A stretch of DNA of 43,506 nucleotides, from positions 1 through 43,506 of the forward strand of contig JAOXRV010000653.1 in assembly GCA_025800435.1 (NCBI GenBank), written 5' to 3'. Made by a program: the position numbers and the translations under genes. Each line of letters opens with the position of its first letter. Positions within the stretch are counted from its first letter, which is position 1. This DNA is from Cellvibrionaceae bacterium (lineage in GTDB: Bacteria; Pseudomonadota; Gammaproteobacteria; Pseudomonadales; Cellvibrionaceae). The notes below the pieces were generated by a model. The model saw only the letters and a list, made by a program, of their open reading frames with translations, was not told where the DNA came from and ran no database searches. Below, piece after piece: positions 24,058 through 32,221 of the stretch.

Positions 24058-24891
24058 CTACAGCTTTTCAGCATTAATGGTTATGGCGATGTCGCCAGTT
24101 GTACTAGAGCTGGATCGCACAAAGGTAATAGAGAAAGGACCGCTAAAGTTTCCTGTGCTGTTGTAGGAGTTGCCGGTACAAATTCTACTGCCTGAAATGT
24201 TGAGGTTCGGCAGAGAGGCGTCGCTGATGCAGAAAGTGTCGCTCGCGGTTATAGATAATCGGTAGCGTCCGTTTTGAGCAAAGGTGTGGTCAAATGTAAC
24301 CGAAGGCTGCCCGGCCGCTAAGGTGATGGTACGTGGAAAGCCAGTGGGGTCACCAGAGCCGGGGCCTGGATTTGGGCTTGGGTCTGGAGCACTTGGGCCT
24401 TTGACCAAAATAAAATTCTGCAGTGGCGTAGACCATTTAAGGCGATTATCGCTTGTGCCGCGGGGAAAATTGTTTACGGTTGCGGTTTTACTCAAGTTAA
24501 GGTTGTAAGTGGCACTTGCCGCAGCGACATGAAAAACATGGCTTGCTGATTTTTTATCATCTAAAAAAAGATCCACTTTGTGTGCACCCAAACCAAAATT
24601 GGGCCAAAACATCACCATGCCAAAGCCGTTGTCACCCTCGTTCGCACAGGTCTCAGCGGTGTCTCCACGCTGGCTGCCGCTGGGAATGTTAAAGGTGTGC
24701 TTGTCATCCACGACAATATGAACTTTTTTCGCCTCACAGGCCCAGCCGCGGATAACCCCTACGCCGCTTTCAAAACTTCGGTGGCCGGGGCTCTCTAGAT
24801 TGAATTTACCTTGAGCAAGGCTGAGGGGGCTGATACTGGCAGCACTTACAGCAATGCTAAAGGCAAGAGTTTGAGGTATGCACTTGGGCAT
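24058..24891 (-). CDS. Secreted protein of unnamed family, paralogue B with second beta domain
   Basis: 277 residues, signal peptide cleaved after residue ~26. Residues ~31-163 are homologous to paralogue A (GVGVIRGWACEAKKVHIVVDD, less one residue; cysteines 52 and 82; VNNFPRG, LKWSTPLQNFILV). A proline/glycine linker (~168-184) follows, then a C-terminal beta-sandwich-like domain (~185-277, GRYRLSITASDTFCISD, NFSGPFSITFVRSS) with its own cysteine pair. I chose ATG 24891 because AGGAGAG lies five bases upstream; the frame can extend six codons to a TTG. First gene of the pair, so the promoter should lie in 24892-25128. Confidence 0.8.
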   Translation of the reverse strand: MPKCIPQTLAFSIAVSAASISPLSLAQGKFNLESPGHRSFESGVGVIRGWACEAKKVHIVVDDKHTFNIPSGSQRGDTAETCANEGDNGFGMVMFWPNFGLGAHKVDLFLDDKKSASHVFHVAAASATYNLNLSKTATVNNFPRGTSDNRLKWSTPLQNFILVKGPSAPDPSPNPGPGSGDPTGFPRTITLAAGQPSVTFDHTFAQNGRYRLSITASDTFCISDASLPNLNISGSRICTGNSYNSTGNFSGPFSITFVRSSSSTTGDIAITINAEKL

Positions 24892-25128
24892 AGTGTCTCT
24901 CCTGCACAAAATATAGATGGATTTAAGGCACGACTAAAACGCCAATAAGTACTTTTTTAGTTTTACTGTGGTTGTTGCTAGTACTGGAGGCTGGGCTGAA
25001 TCTCAGCTGAGTTAGCCAGTGCTCGAATCTGTAATCTATGGATAGACCGAGTCGAGCACTATCGAGCAAAGGTAGGGATTAGATAAATAGTTGCTAGCAA
25101 GATAGTTTGGTTTGTGTTGTTTAGGCAC
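24892..25128. other. Intergenic region upstream of the secreted paralogue pair
   Basis: No gene is seen. It is AT-rich and must hold the promoter for the minus-strand pair. No clear consensus box was identified by eye. Confidence 0.4.
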
Positions 25129-25161
25129 AAAAAAGCCCCGGACTAAAGTAGTGCGGGGCTT
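25129..25161 (-). terminator. Rho-independent terminator after serA
   Basis: On the minus strand AAGCCCCG, a variable loop and CGGGGCTT are followed by six T, starting 21 bases after the serA stop. Confidence 0.85.
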
Positions 25162-25182
25162 GATAAGAAGTTGGCTATGGCC

Positions 25183-26412
25183 TTAAAACAAAACCCGACA
25201 GCGCATAGTTCCTTCGATATTTTTCAGCTGCTGTAAGGCAACATCGCTGTACTCTGCATCCACATCAATGACCACATAACCAACCGACTCATTGGTTTGC
25301 AGGTATTGGCCGAGGATATTGATATTATTATCTGAGAACACCGAGTTGATGGCCGATAGCACCCCGGGTACATTGCGGTGCACGTGCAGAAGGCGGTGTA
25401 CCTCAGAGTGGCTGGGTAGGGCTACCTCGGGGAAGTTGACTGCGGTTATGGTGGTACCGTTGTCGGAGTATTTTACCAGCTTCTCGGCAACTTCCAGGCC
25501 AATATTTTCTTGCGCCTCTTGGGTGGAACCACCGATATGGGGGGTCAGTAGGGCATTGTCGATACCGCGCAGTGGGCTGATAAACTCGTCGTCGTTTCCG
25601 CGCGGCTCAACCGGGAACACATCGATGGCGGTGCCGCCGAGTTTGCCGCTGTTTAAACCTTCGGCCAGGGCGTCGATATCCACTACGGTGCCGCGCGAGG
25701 CATTGAGCAAAATGGCTTTGTCTTTCATCTGTTCGATTTGCTTGGCGCCAATCATCATCTTGGTGTCTGCGGTCTCGGGTACATGCAGGCTGACGATATC
25801 GGCTTTGGCCAACAGCGCGGGCAGGTTGCGCACCTGGCTGGCGTTGCCCAGGGGCAGCTTGTTGATGGTGTCGTAGAAGATCACATTCATGCCCAGTGAC
25901 TCGGCCAGCACGCTAACTTGGGTGCCGATGGAGCCGTAGCCGATAATGCCCAGGGTTTTGCCGCGAATCTCGTAGGAGCCAACAGCAGTTTTTTGCCAGC
26001 CGCCACGATGGCAGACGGCGTTTTTTTCGGGGATACCGCGCAGCAATAGAATCGCTTCGGCGATCACCAGCTCGGCCACCGAGCGAGTGTTGGAGTAGGG
26101 CGCGTTAAAGACCACAATGCCCAGTTCTTGGGCGGCCTTGAGGTCGACCTGATTGGTGCCAATACAAAAGCAGCCAACGGCAATTAGCTTAGGTGCGGCC
26201 TCTAGCACTTTGCGGGTCAGCTGGCTGCGCGAGCGGATGCCGACAAAGTGGGCATCGGCCAACTTTTCAATCAGTTGCTGCTCGGGCAATGCGGTTTTTA
26301 GGTATTCCACATTGGTATAGCCGGCGGCATTGAGGGTATTGATGGCGGACTGGTGCACGCCTTCGAGCAAGAGGAACTTAATCTTGCTCTTCTCCAGGGA
26401 AATACTGGCCAT
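25183..26412 (-). CDS. serA: D-3-phosphoglycerate dehydrogenase
   Basis: A 409-residue enzyme (E. coli SerA 410) that oxidises 3-phosphoglycerate to 3-phosphohydroxypyruvate, the first step of serine synthesis. It has an NAD-binding domain with GYGSIGTQVSVLAESLGM, the catalytic Arg in LNASRGTVVD, a Glu in the DVFPVEP segment, and His in TPHIGGSTQEAQENIG. The C-terminal ACT domain (~335-409, HRNVPGVLSAINSVFSD) is the serine feedback site. GLITHEMG-type C-terminal extensions are absent. The upstream intergenic space to the FAH gene contains a palindromic element. Confidence 0.96.
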   Translation of the reverse strand: MASISLEKSKIKFLLLEGVHQSAINTLNAAGYTNVEYLKTALPEQQLIEKLADAHFVGIRSRSQLTRKVLEAAPKLIAVGCFCIGTNQVDLKAAQELGIVVFNAPYSNTRSVAELVIAEAILLLRGIPEKNAVCHRGGWQKTAVGSYEIRGKTLGIIGYGSIGTQVSVLAESLGMNVIFYDTINKLPLGNASQVRNLPALLAKADIVSLHVPETADTKMMIGAKQIEQMKDKAILLNASRGTVVDIDALAEGLNSGKLGGTAIDVFPVEPRGNDDEFISPLRGIDNALLTPHIGGSTQEAQENIGLEVAEKLVKYSDNGTTITAVNFPEVALPSHSEVHRLLHVHRNVPGVLSAINSVFSDNNINILGQYLQTNESVGYVVIDVDAEYSDVALQQLKNIEGTMRCRVLF

Positions 26413-26520
26413 GGTGGGTCTCGTCGCTATTGAGTCAATCTATATAAGCCCGCTCTCTATGGCCCATTGTCTATGGGCTGCTGTTCGAGGGGGCGGCTAT
26501 GATAGCATAAGCAGGTAATA

Positions 26521-26614
26521 GGGCACCTCTGAATAACTCGATGATGCGCAGCGCGCCTTGCAGCTGTACGCTTTAGGGTCCCGCTGAGCATCATCGAGTT
26601 ATTCAGAGGTGCCC
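26521..26614. mobile_element. TA-flanked palindromic MITE-like element, short form (94 bp)
   Basis: The arms 26521-26553 and 26582-26614 are inverted repeats, 32 of 33 bases paired, starting GGGCACCTCTGAATAACTCGA less one base. TA flanks both ends (26519-26520, 26615-26616). The inner sequence, in reverse complement, is the ACCCTAAAGCGTACAGCTGC module also found in the 264-bp element at 5039. It lies between the divergent starts of serA and the FAH gene. A folded transcript or cruciform is possible. Confidence 0.8.
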
Positions 26615-26643
26615 TAATTCTACGTATATGGAGTTCTAAGCTT

Positions 26644-27339
26644 ATGGCCATTACTGTTCTATTGGATGACCAGCCCTTTGCCGGTGGTGATACCGGCCGG
26701 CCGGTGGGCAAAATAGTCTGCGTGGGGCGCAATTACGCCGATCACGCCGCTGAGCTTAACAATCCAGTACCCACAGAGCCCATCTTATTTATCAAGCCTG
26801 CCACTGCGCTGGCCAATATCAGCCCCTATTTTAGTATTCCGCTGGATCAAGGGGAGTGTCATATCGAAACCGAGATAGCGCTGCTGATTGGCTCGGAAAT
26901 AGCCCGGGCCACGGATTACCAAGCGCAAATGGCCATTGCAGGTATCGGCATCGGCCTGGATCTAACCCTGCGCGAGCGCCAAAGCGAGCTAAAAGCCAAG
27001 GGCCTGCCCTGGGAAAAGGCCAAAGCCTTTGATGGCAGCTGCCCTATTTCAGGGTTTATTAGCCCGGCCGACGACGAAGATTGGGAAAACCTGGATATTC
27101 GCCTAGAGCGAAACCATGCAGTGCAGCAAGCGGGCAATAGTGGCCAGATGCTAACCCCAATTTTGCCCCTAATGGGGCATATCACGGCGCACTTTACCTT
27201 GATGCCCGGGGATATTGTGCTGACCGGCACCCCGGCCGGAGTGGGGCCGCTCAGCCCCGGTGATGAGTTGACGCTCGGTCTCGGCAGCGCCGCTGGCGAT
27301 ATGGCGCTGCAGACGGAGGTGGTGGCTAAAGTACCCTAA
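26644..27339 (+). CDS. Fumarylacetoacetate hydrolase (FAH) family protein
   Basis: A 231-residue FAH-fold enzyme. CVGRNYADHAAELNN, LFIKPATAL, the metal-binding CHIETEIALLIG (Glu/Glu, with a downstream Asp in GLDLTLRERQ) and GDIVLTGTPAGVGP match the family, which includes acylpyruvate hydrolases, oxaloacetate tautomerases and isomerases. It needs a divalent metal. Length and N-terminus resemble E. coli YcgM. Which reaction it carries out cannot be decided by eye. Its stop codon overlaps the stop of the convergent fau gene by three bases. Confidence 0.88.
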   Translation: MAITVLLDDQPFAGGDTGRPVGKIVCVGRNYADHAAELNNPVPTEPILFIKPATALANISPYFSIPLDQGECHIETEIALLIGSEIARATDYQAQMAIAGIGIGLDLTLRERQSELKAKGLPWEKAKAFDGSCPISGFISPADDEDWENLDIRLERNHAVQQAGNSGQMLTPILPLMGHITAHFTLMPGDIVLTGTPAGVGPLSPGDELTLGLGSAAGDMALQTEVVAKVP

Positions 27340-27935
27340 GTTTGGGCGCGGATATACTCGCGGTTGGTCACTATGCCATGTAGGGGAATATCCCAATTAT
27401 CAGTCTGCAGTTCGTTTAGCTCCTGCATACTGTGGGCCACCCCGATCAAGGTGGGTGCTAGTTTTGGGTTGCCGGCCTTAAAAGAAAAGGCCCGGTCATA
27501 GTAGCCGCCGCCCATGCCAAGGCGTTCGCCGTTGCGGCAAAAGCCCACCAGCGGCAGCAGCACTAAATCTAGCCGATCCACCGCAATGGCAGGCCCGGGT
27601 TCTAGTGGTTCGGCAATGCCAAAGCGGTTGAATTGGGTTGCGGTGTCGCGCTCATAAGGCACAAATGTCATTTGCTGAAACTCGCCTACGACCGGTACAT
27701 AACAGTGTTTACCTCGGTACCAGGCGGCGTCAAAAACCGGGCTTAAATCCAGCTCACCGTCACCGGCTATATAAGCAGCAATGGTGTCGGCTTCTCTAAA
27801 CAGCGGTGATTTGAGTAAAATTTCGGCAGCTTCATCGGCGTGTTGCTGTTGTGCCGCAGGGCTGAGGTCTCTGCGTTGCTGGCGCAACTGCCGGCGCAGG
27901 CGCTTTTTTTCGTGTTCGCTGATGCGTTTAGGCAT
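27336..27935 (-). CDS. fau: 5-formyltetrahydrofolate cyclo-ligase
   Basis: A 199-residue enzyme that uses ATP to convert 5-formyl-THF to 5,10-methenyl-THF. Marks are LRRQLRQQRRDLSP at the N-terminus, AAYIAGDGELDLSPVF, LVLLPLVGFCRNGERLGMGG, GGGYYDR, and the basic C-terminus. ATG 27935 was chosen because the family begins with a basic helix (MPKRISEHEKKRLRRQLR); the frame extends 22 codons further, but that stretch is the 3' part of 6S RNA. The order zapA, ssrS, fau is conserved in gammaproteobacteria, and fau is often read through from ssrS. Confidence 0.93.
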   Translation of the reverse strand: MPKRISEHEKKRLRRQLRQQRRDLSPAAQQQHADEAAEILLKSPLFREADTIAAYIAGDGELDLSPVFDAAWYRGKHCYVPVVGEFQQMTFVPYERDTATQFNRFGIAEPLEPGPAIAVDRLDLVLLPLVGFCRNGERLGMGGGYYDRAFSFKAGNPKLAPTLIGVAHSMQELNELQTDNWDIPLHGIVTNREYIRAQT

Positions 27936-27947
27936 GGATTTACCTGT

Positions 27948-28126
27948 GCGATAGGACCCCAGGGCGCCGCGGTCGACTTGGCCTTGAACCCGACGGCTCA
28001 AGGGGGGGATTTCTGCGTTGTATTAGGCTTTCCAGCAGGTGGACGTGCACACCAACAACGGCGAGAAAAACCCGGTTTCTTCATTATCGGCTCGAGGACT
28101 CGTCAACGGGCGAACACCTCAGGGTT
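27948..28126 (-). ncRNA. ssrS: 6S RNA
   Basis: On the minus strand this ~180-nt RNA shows the conserved 5' block CCUGAGGUGUUCGCC, the GAGCCGAUA block, a central GUUGUUGGUGUG region, GGAAAGCCUAA, and the 3' CUUGAGC..GGGUUCAAGG hairpin. The 3' end (GGCGCCCUGGGG) can pair with the 5' block to form the closing stem. It lies between zapA and fau, the normal place. 6S RNA mimics an open promoter and holds sigma-70 RNA polymerase in stationary phase. The exact ends are estimated. Confidence 0.9.
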
Positions 28127-28132
28127 AGACTT

Positions 28133-28160
28133 AGTATAGCCTAAGCCCACTGGCTGCAAA
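28133..28160 (-). promoter_or_regulatory. Promoter of 6S RNA
   Basis: On the minus strand TATACT (28138-28133) is a good -10, with a weak TTTGCA -35 sixteen bases upstream. The predicted start is near 28126, matching the 5' end expected for 6S RNA. Confidence 0.6.
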
Positions 28161-28255
28161 ACCAAATTGAGGTAAATGTGGGTTTGGGTGTAGGGGGAAT
28201 GATCAGCTTGGCTGACCAGTCGCCGGGCTGTACAAAAAGCCAGCGGGGTCGGTGC

Positions 28256-28552
28256 TTATTTTAGGGCTTGGTCGAGCTTGTCGGCCAGGCGCCCCAGTAA
28301 ATCTTCATCTAGCCCGGTTTCGGCCAGTTGCAATTGCTTTTGCACGCTCAGCAGCTCGTGGCTTAGGTTGAGGGCCACCATTACCGCGATACGCTCAAGG
28401 CCAATTACGGTACCGCTGCTGCGCACCTGGCGCATGCGGGTATCGAGGTTGCGGGCAGCTTGCACCAGGGCATCGCGCTCGTCCGCTGGGCAGGCGACCT
28501 GATACTCTTTATCGAGAATCTTTACATACTCTGTCTGTGCTGAATCGCTCAC
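28256..28552 (-). CDS. zapA: Cell division protein ZapA
   Basis: A 98-residue protein that cross-links FtsZ protofilaments. The N-terminal dimer domain (EYVKILDKEYQVACPADERD, then ALVQAARNLDTRMRQVR) and the C-terminal coiled coil (ALNLSHELLSVQKQLQLAE) follow the ZapA pattern. I take GTG 28552 as start because GGAGAG lies six bases upstream and the family begins close to VKI; the frame opens further upstream at a TTG with no ribosome site. It lies 85 bases downstream of the ZapB-like gene. Confidence 0.9.
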   Translation of the reverse strand: MSDSAQTEYVKILDKEYQVACPADERDALVQAARNLDTRMRQVRSSGTVIGLERIAVMVALNLSHELLSVQKQLQLAETGLDEDLLGRLADKLDQALK

Positions 28553-28637
28553 CGTCCGCTCTCCTTGGGCCGCCATTGGCTCGGGGTTGCTTACCAAGAT
28601 CTCTTGCCACCGTAAAAGTTCAGCCCCAGTAGGGGCA

Positions 28638-28844
28638 TTATTGGGAACTGGCCTCTAAATCCTTTAGCCGGCTGATCATTGATTCCACCCGCGTGCGTGC
28701 CAGTTCGTTTTTTTCGACCAGGCGGCCTCGCTCTTGCAACCACTGGCCCTGTTCCTGTTTTAATAAATGGTTCTCTTGCTGCAACATGCGGCAGCGCTGT
28801 ATTAACAGGTCTAGCTTTTCTTCTAATTGGTTAAGGTCTGCCAT
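28638..28844 (-). CDS. TIGR02449/ZapB-like coiled-coil protein
   Basis: This 68-residue protein is a single coiled coil throughout (LNQLEEKLDLLIQRCRMLQQ, then ENHLLKQEQGQWLQERGRL) with heptad spacing and no other domain. It matches the short family annotated TIGR02449, which sits beside zapA in many gammaproteobacteria and may be a functional analogue of ZapB. Whether it binds ZapA here is not shown by sequence. It starts at the only ATG and is divergent from ygfB. Confidence 0.85.
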   Translation of the reverse strand: MADLNQLEEKLDLLIQRCRMLQQENHLLKQEQGQWLQERGRLVEKNELARTRVESMISRLKDLEASSQ

Positions 28845-28988
28845 AGTGCTCGCCTAGTTAAACACCGTTACTATATTGCCCCTGTTTGGGCGGGTCAATC
28901 ATTGTTAAAGCAGTTTATCAACAGTTTAGTCTAATAGTATGGAATATTGGGGTTTTTGTAATGCTTTGTGATAAGTGCACGGATTTTA

Positions 28989-29007
28989 GCTGGGCCCTTG
29001 GCCCAGC
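28989..29007. promoter_or_regulatory. Perfect 8-bp hairpin next to the -10 of the ygfB-pepP-ubi operon
   Basis: GCTGGGCC, CTT and GGCCCAGC lie just before a TAGAAT box at 29012-29017, ~30 bases before the GTG start of the first operon gene. It could be an operator or a cruciform; no T-tract follows. Confidence 0.4.
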
Positions 29008-29047
29008 GTGTTAGAATAAGCCGCTTTACCCCCCAAGGATTTACGCC

Positions 29048-29611
29048 GTGCCCCTGAGTTTTGATGAATACTGCGATCTTTTTGCCCCAATTGGTGCCCT
29101 AAACAGCCCCGCCGAGCTGCACGGCATGCTCTGTGGCCGGCTCTGTGGCGGCGCCCGTCAGCAGCGGGATAAGTGGCTGAAACTGGCCTGGGAGTTTCTC
29201 GACCTGGTGGATCTGGCGCAGGTTTCTATTAGCAGCGAGCTGGAAACCGCAGTGGCCGACCTCTATACCCAAACCCTGGCCTCGCTAGAGGATGAAAACT
29301 TAAGCTTTAATCTGCTGATCCCGGCTGAGGATACCGATATGGCCCAGCGCCTAGAGGCCCTGGGGCAGTGGTGTCACGGTTTCCTTACCGGCTTCGGCAG
29401 CTCTGGCCTTGGCGGCGAGCAGAGCTTTAGCCCGGAATCTGCTGAAGCCCTGCGCGATATGGCCGCTATCGTGCAGATAGCCACCGACGAAGAAGACAGC
29501 GAACAATCCCAGGCGGATTTGTTTGAAGTGAGCGAATATGTGCGCCTGGCCGCGGTGACCTTATTTTTAGAGTTCAACAGCGCTCAAAAGCCCCCCAAAA
29601 CCCTGCATTAA
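29048..29611 (+). CDS. UPF0149 (YgfB/YecA-like) family protein
   Basis: A 187-residue, helix-rich, acidic protein. SPAELHGMLCGRLCGG, WCHGFLTGFG and YVRLAAVTLFLEF match the UPF0149/YgfB family, which sits upstream of pepP in gammaproteobacteria. In Pseudomonas aeruginosa YgfB influences AmpDh3 and beta-lactam resistance; otherwise the role is poorly defined. The start is GTG; AAGGA lies nine bases upstream and the preceding bases carry a TAGAAT box. It is the first of five tightly packed genes (gaps 11, 9, 7 and 20 bases). Confidence 0.88.
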   Translation: MPLSFDEYCDLFAPIGALNSPAELHGMLCGRLCGGARQQRDKWLKLAWEFLDLVDLAQVSISSELETAVADLYTQTLASLEDENLSFNLLIPAEDTDMAQRLEALGQWCHGFLTGFGSSGLGGEQSFSPESAEALRDMAAIVQIATDEEDSEQSQADLFEVSEYVRLAAVTLFLEFNSAQKPPKTLH

Positions 29612-29622
29612 AAAGGAAGCCT

Positions 29623-30945
29623 ATGGCAATCAAAGCTGAGGAATACGGCCGCCGGCGCCAGCGCCTGATGGAGATGATGGAGCCCAATAGCATTGCCATT
29701 ATCGCCGCCGCCACCGAGCAGCTGCGCTCTAACGATACCTATTTCCCATTTCGCCAAAACAGCGATTTTTACTACCTCAGTGGCTTTGCCGAGCCAGATG
29801 CGGTATTGGCTTTGATTCCCGGGCGCGAGCAGGGCGAGTTTGTGGTATTTTGCCGGGATAAAGACCCGGAGAAAGAAGCCTGGGACGGCTACCGCCACGG
29901 CCCCGAAGGTGTATGCCAGCAATTTGGCGCCGACGATGCCTTCCCGGTGGATGATATTGACGATATCTTGCCCGGTTTGATCGAGGGCCGCACTCGTATC
30001 TATTACGCCATGGGCCGGGATAAAGGCTTTGATCGCCAGGTGATGGATTGGGTCAACACCATTCGCAGCAACAACCACGCCGGCGCCGCCCCACCGGGGG
30101 AGTTCCAAGAGTTGGACCACCTGCTGCACGAGCTGCGCCTCTATAAAAGCGCGGCCGAAGTTAAACTGATGCACAAGGCCGCCAAGATTAGCGCCCAGGC
30201 CCATATTGAGGCCATGGGGGTATGTAAGCCAGAAATGTACGAATACCAGCTTGAAGCTACCTTGCACTACCACTTTGCCATGGCCGGGGCTCGTTGCCCA
30301 GCCTATAACACCATTGTTGGGGCCGGCGCCAACGGCTGTGTGCTGCACTATGTAGAAAACAGCAAAAAAATGAAGGCCAGCGAGTTGGTACTGATTGATG
30401 CGGGTTGTGAATACCAATACTACGCCGCGGATATTACCCGCACCTTTCCGGTTGGCGGCCGCTTTAGCCCCGAGCAAAAAGCCATTTATGAGATTGTATT
30501 AAAGGCCAATCAGGCCGCCATTGCCGAGGCGGTGCCGGGCAATCACTGGGATAAGCCCCACGAGGTTTCGGTGCGCATTATTACCGAAGGCCTGGTCGAG
30601 CTGGGCCTGCTTGAGGGCGATGTCGACCAGCTGATTGAGGCGGCGGCGTTTAGGCGGTTTTATATGCACCGGGTCGGCCACTGGCTGGGCCTGGATGTAC
30701 ACGATGTGGGCGATTACCGGGTGGATGATCAATGGCGCCTGCTGGAGCCGGGCATGGTGATGACCATTGAGCCGGGTATTTATATCGCCCCCGGCGATGA
30801 CAGTGTGGCCCCCAAATGGCGCGGTATTGGTGTGCGCATTGAAGACAATGTGGCGATCAATAAAAACGGCAATACCGTACTGACCGAGGCCGCCCCCAAA
30901 ACCGTGGCCGAGATAGAAGCTATAATGGCCGGCAATATTTTGTAA
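29623..30945 (+). CDS. pepP: Xaa-Pro aminopeptidase
   Basis: A 440-residue metallopeptidase that removes an N-terminal residue before proline. The five metal ligands of the pita-bread fold are seen: Asp in LVLIDAGCEY and Asp in AADITRTFPV, His in VGHWLGLDVHDVG, Glu in MTIEPGIYI, and Glu in GVRIEDN. The N-terminal domain (~1-170) fits aminopeptidase P. The N-terminus MAIKAEEYGRRRQRLMEMM is typical, and a ribosome site (AAGGAAG) precedes the ATG. pepP-ubiH-ubiI is a conserved operon in gammaproteobacteria. Confidence 0.95.
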   Translation: MAIKAEEYGRRRQRLMEMMEPNSIAIIAAATEQLRSNDTYFPFRQNSDFYYLSGFAEPDAVLALIPGREQGEFVVFCRDKDPEKEAWDGYRHGPEGVCQQFGADDAFPVDDIDDILPGLIEGRTRIYYAMGRDKGFDRQVMDWVNTIRSNNHAGAAPPGEFQELDHLLHELRLYKSAAEVKLMHKAAKISAQAHIEAMGVCKPEMYEYQLEATLHYHFAMAGARCPAYNTIVGAGANGCVLHYVENSKKMKASELVLIDAGCEYQYYAADITRTFPVGGRFSPEQKAIYEIVLKANQAAIAEAVPGNHWDKPHEVSVRIITEGLVELGLLEGDVDQLIEAAAFRRFYMHRVGHWLGLDVHDVGDYRVDDQWRLLEPGMVMTIEPGIYIAPGDDSVAPKWRGIGVRIEDNVAINKNGNTVLTEAAPKTVAEIEAIMAGNIL

Positions 30946-30954
30946 GGCGAGTTC

Positions 30955-32214
30955 ATGAGCGAAGCAAAACCCTATGATCTAGTCATTGTCGGCGGCGGTA
31001 TGGTCGGCGTTAGCCTGGCGCTGTTGCTGGCCGAACAAGCCAGTGCCTGGCGCATTGCGCTGGTCGAAACCTTTGCCATGCCCAGTGCCGAGGCAATATA
31101 CCAACCGAGCTTTGACGCCCGCACTACAGCGCTGTCCCTGGGCACCATTGAAATTCTGCAACAGCTCGGCCTGTGGGGTCAGCTCAGTGCACATCACACA
31201 CCTATCCACAAGGTTCACGTGTCCGATCGCGGCCACTTTGGCGGCAGTGAAATCTGTCGCCAGCAAGAGGGGGTCGAACTGCTGGGGGCAGTGGTGGCAA
31301 ACGCTTGGCTGGGGCGGGTTTTGCTCGGCGCCTTAAGTGCCTGCGCCGGGGTGGATATATACGCCCCGGCCACGGTGGCCAAGCTCAGCCCCAAACAGCG
31401 GGGCTCGGTATTGCAGCTGCAGCAGGGGGACGAGAGTTTTGCGCTGAGTAGCCAACTGGTGCTGCTGGCCGATGGTGGCGATTCGCCCCTAAGCCGCAGC
31501 CTGGGGCTGGAATCGGTGGTCGAGGATTATTACCAAAGCGCCATTATAGCCAATGTTGAGTTTGAACAGCCCCACAATGGCACCGCCTTTGAGCGTTTCA
31601 CAGAAGATGGGCCACTGGCCTTATTGCCCTTGGGCGAGGGGCCAAAGAGCCGTCGCTCTGCCCTGGTGTGGACCCAGCCGCGCGCCGCTACCGAGCAAAT
31701 ATTAGCGCTGGGCGAGGCGGAGTTTTTACAGCGTTTGCAACACAGTTTTGGCCAGCGCCTGGGCCGTTTTACCAAAGTGGGCGAGCGCAGCAGCTATCCC
31801 TTGCAGTTAAAAATAGCCCGCGAGCAGGTTCGCAGCGGCCTGGTTTTAATGGGCAATGCGGCCCACTATTTACACCCGGTGGCGGGCCAGGGCTTTAATT
31901 TGGCGCTGCGCGATTGTGCGGTATTGGTCGAGCAGCTCAGCGGTGCCCAGCAGCAAATTGATCGCGGTGGCGCCAATGCTCCCCAGTATTTAGGCGAGCT
32001 GTCGGTGCTACAGCAATACCTCGATAAACAACAGCTGGATCAAGATTTAACCGTGGGTTTTAGCGATAGTATTGTGCGTTTGTTCTCCAGCGCCAATAGC
32101 GCCAAGCAGGCCGGCCGTGCCCTGGGTCTATTGGGTTTAGAGCTGCTGCCCGGGGCGAAAAAAATTCTGGCCCAGCAGACCATGGGTTTGGCCGGGCGCA
32201 AGCCGCGTATTTAG
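30955..32214 (+). CDS. ubiH: FAD-dependent 2-octaprenyl-6-methoxyphenol hydroxylase UbiH
   Basis: A 419-residue flavoprotein monooxygenase of ubiquinone synthesis. It has the dinucleotide fold DLVIVGGGMVGVSLALLLAE at the N-terminus, the second FAD motif LLADGGDSPLSRSLG, and GNAAHYLHPVAGQGFNLALRD, which binds the FAD pyrophosphate. In E. coli UbiH adds the C1 hydroxyl. Assigned as UbiH instead of UbiI because it directly follows pepP. The two hydroxylases lie seven bases apart. Exact site specificity is not readable from the sequence, and UbiF/UbiM-like alternatives exist. Confidence 0.88.
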   Translation: MSEAKPYDLVIVGGGMVGVSLALLLAEQASAWRIALVETFAMPSAEAIYQPSFDARTTALSLGTIEILQQLGLWGQLSAHHTPIHKVHVSDRGHFGGSEICRQQEGVELLGAVVANAWLGRVLLGALSACAGVDIYAPATVAKLSPKQRGSVLQLQQGDESFALSSQLVLLADGGDSPLSRSLGLESVVEDYYQSAIIANVEFEQPHNGTAFERFTEDGPLALLPLGEGPKSRRSALVWTQPRAATEQILALGEAEFLQRLQHSFGQRLGRFTKVGERSSYPLQLKIAREQVRSGLVLMGNAAHYLHPVAGQGFNLALRDCAVLVEQLSGAQQQIDRGGANAPQYLGELSVLQQYLDKQQLDQDLTVGFSDSIVRLFSSANSAKQAGRALGLLGLELLPGAKKILAQQTMGLAGRKPRI

Positions 32215-32221
32215 GTGAAGC

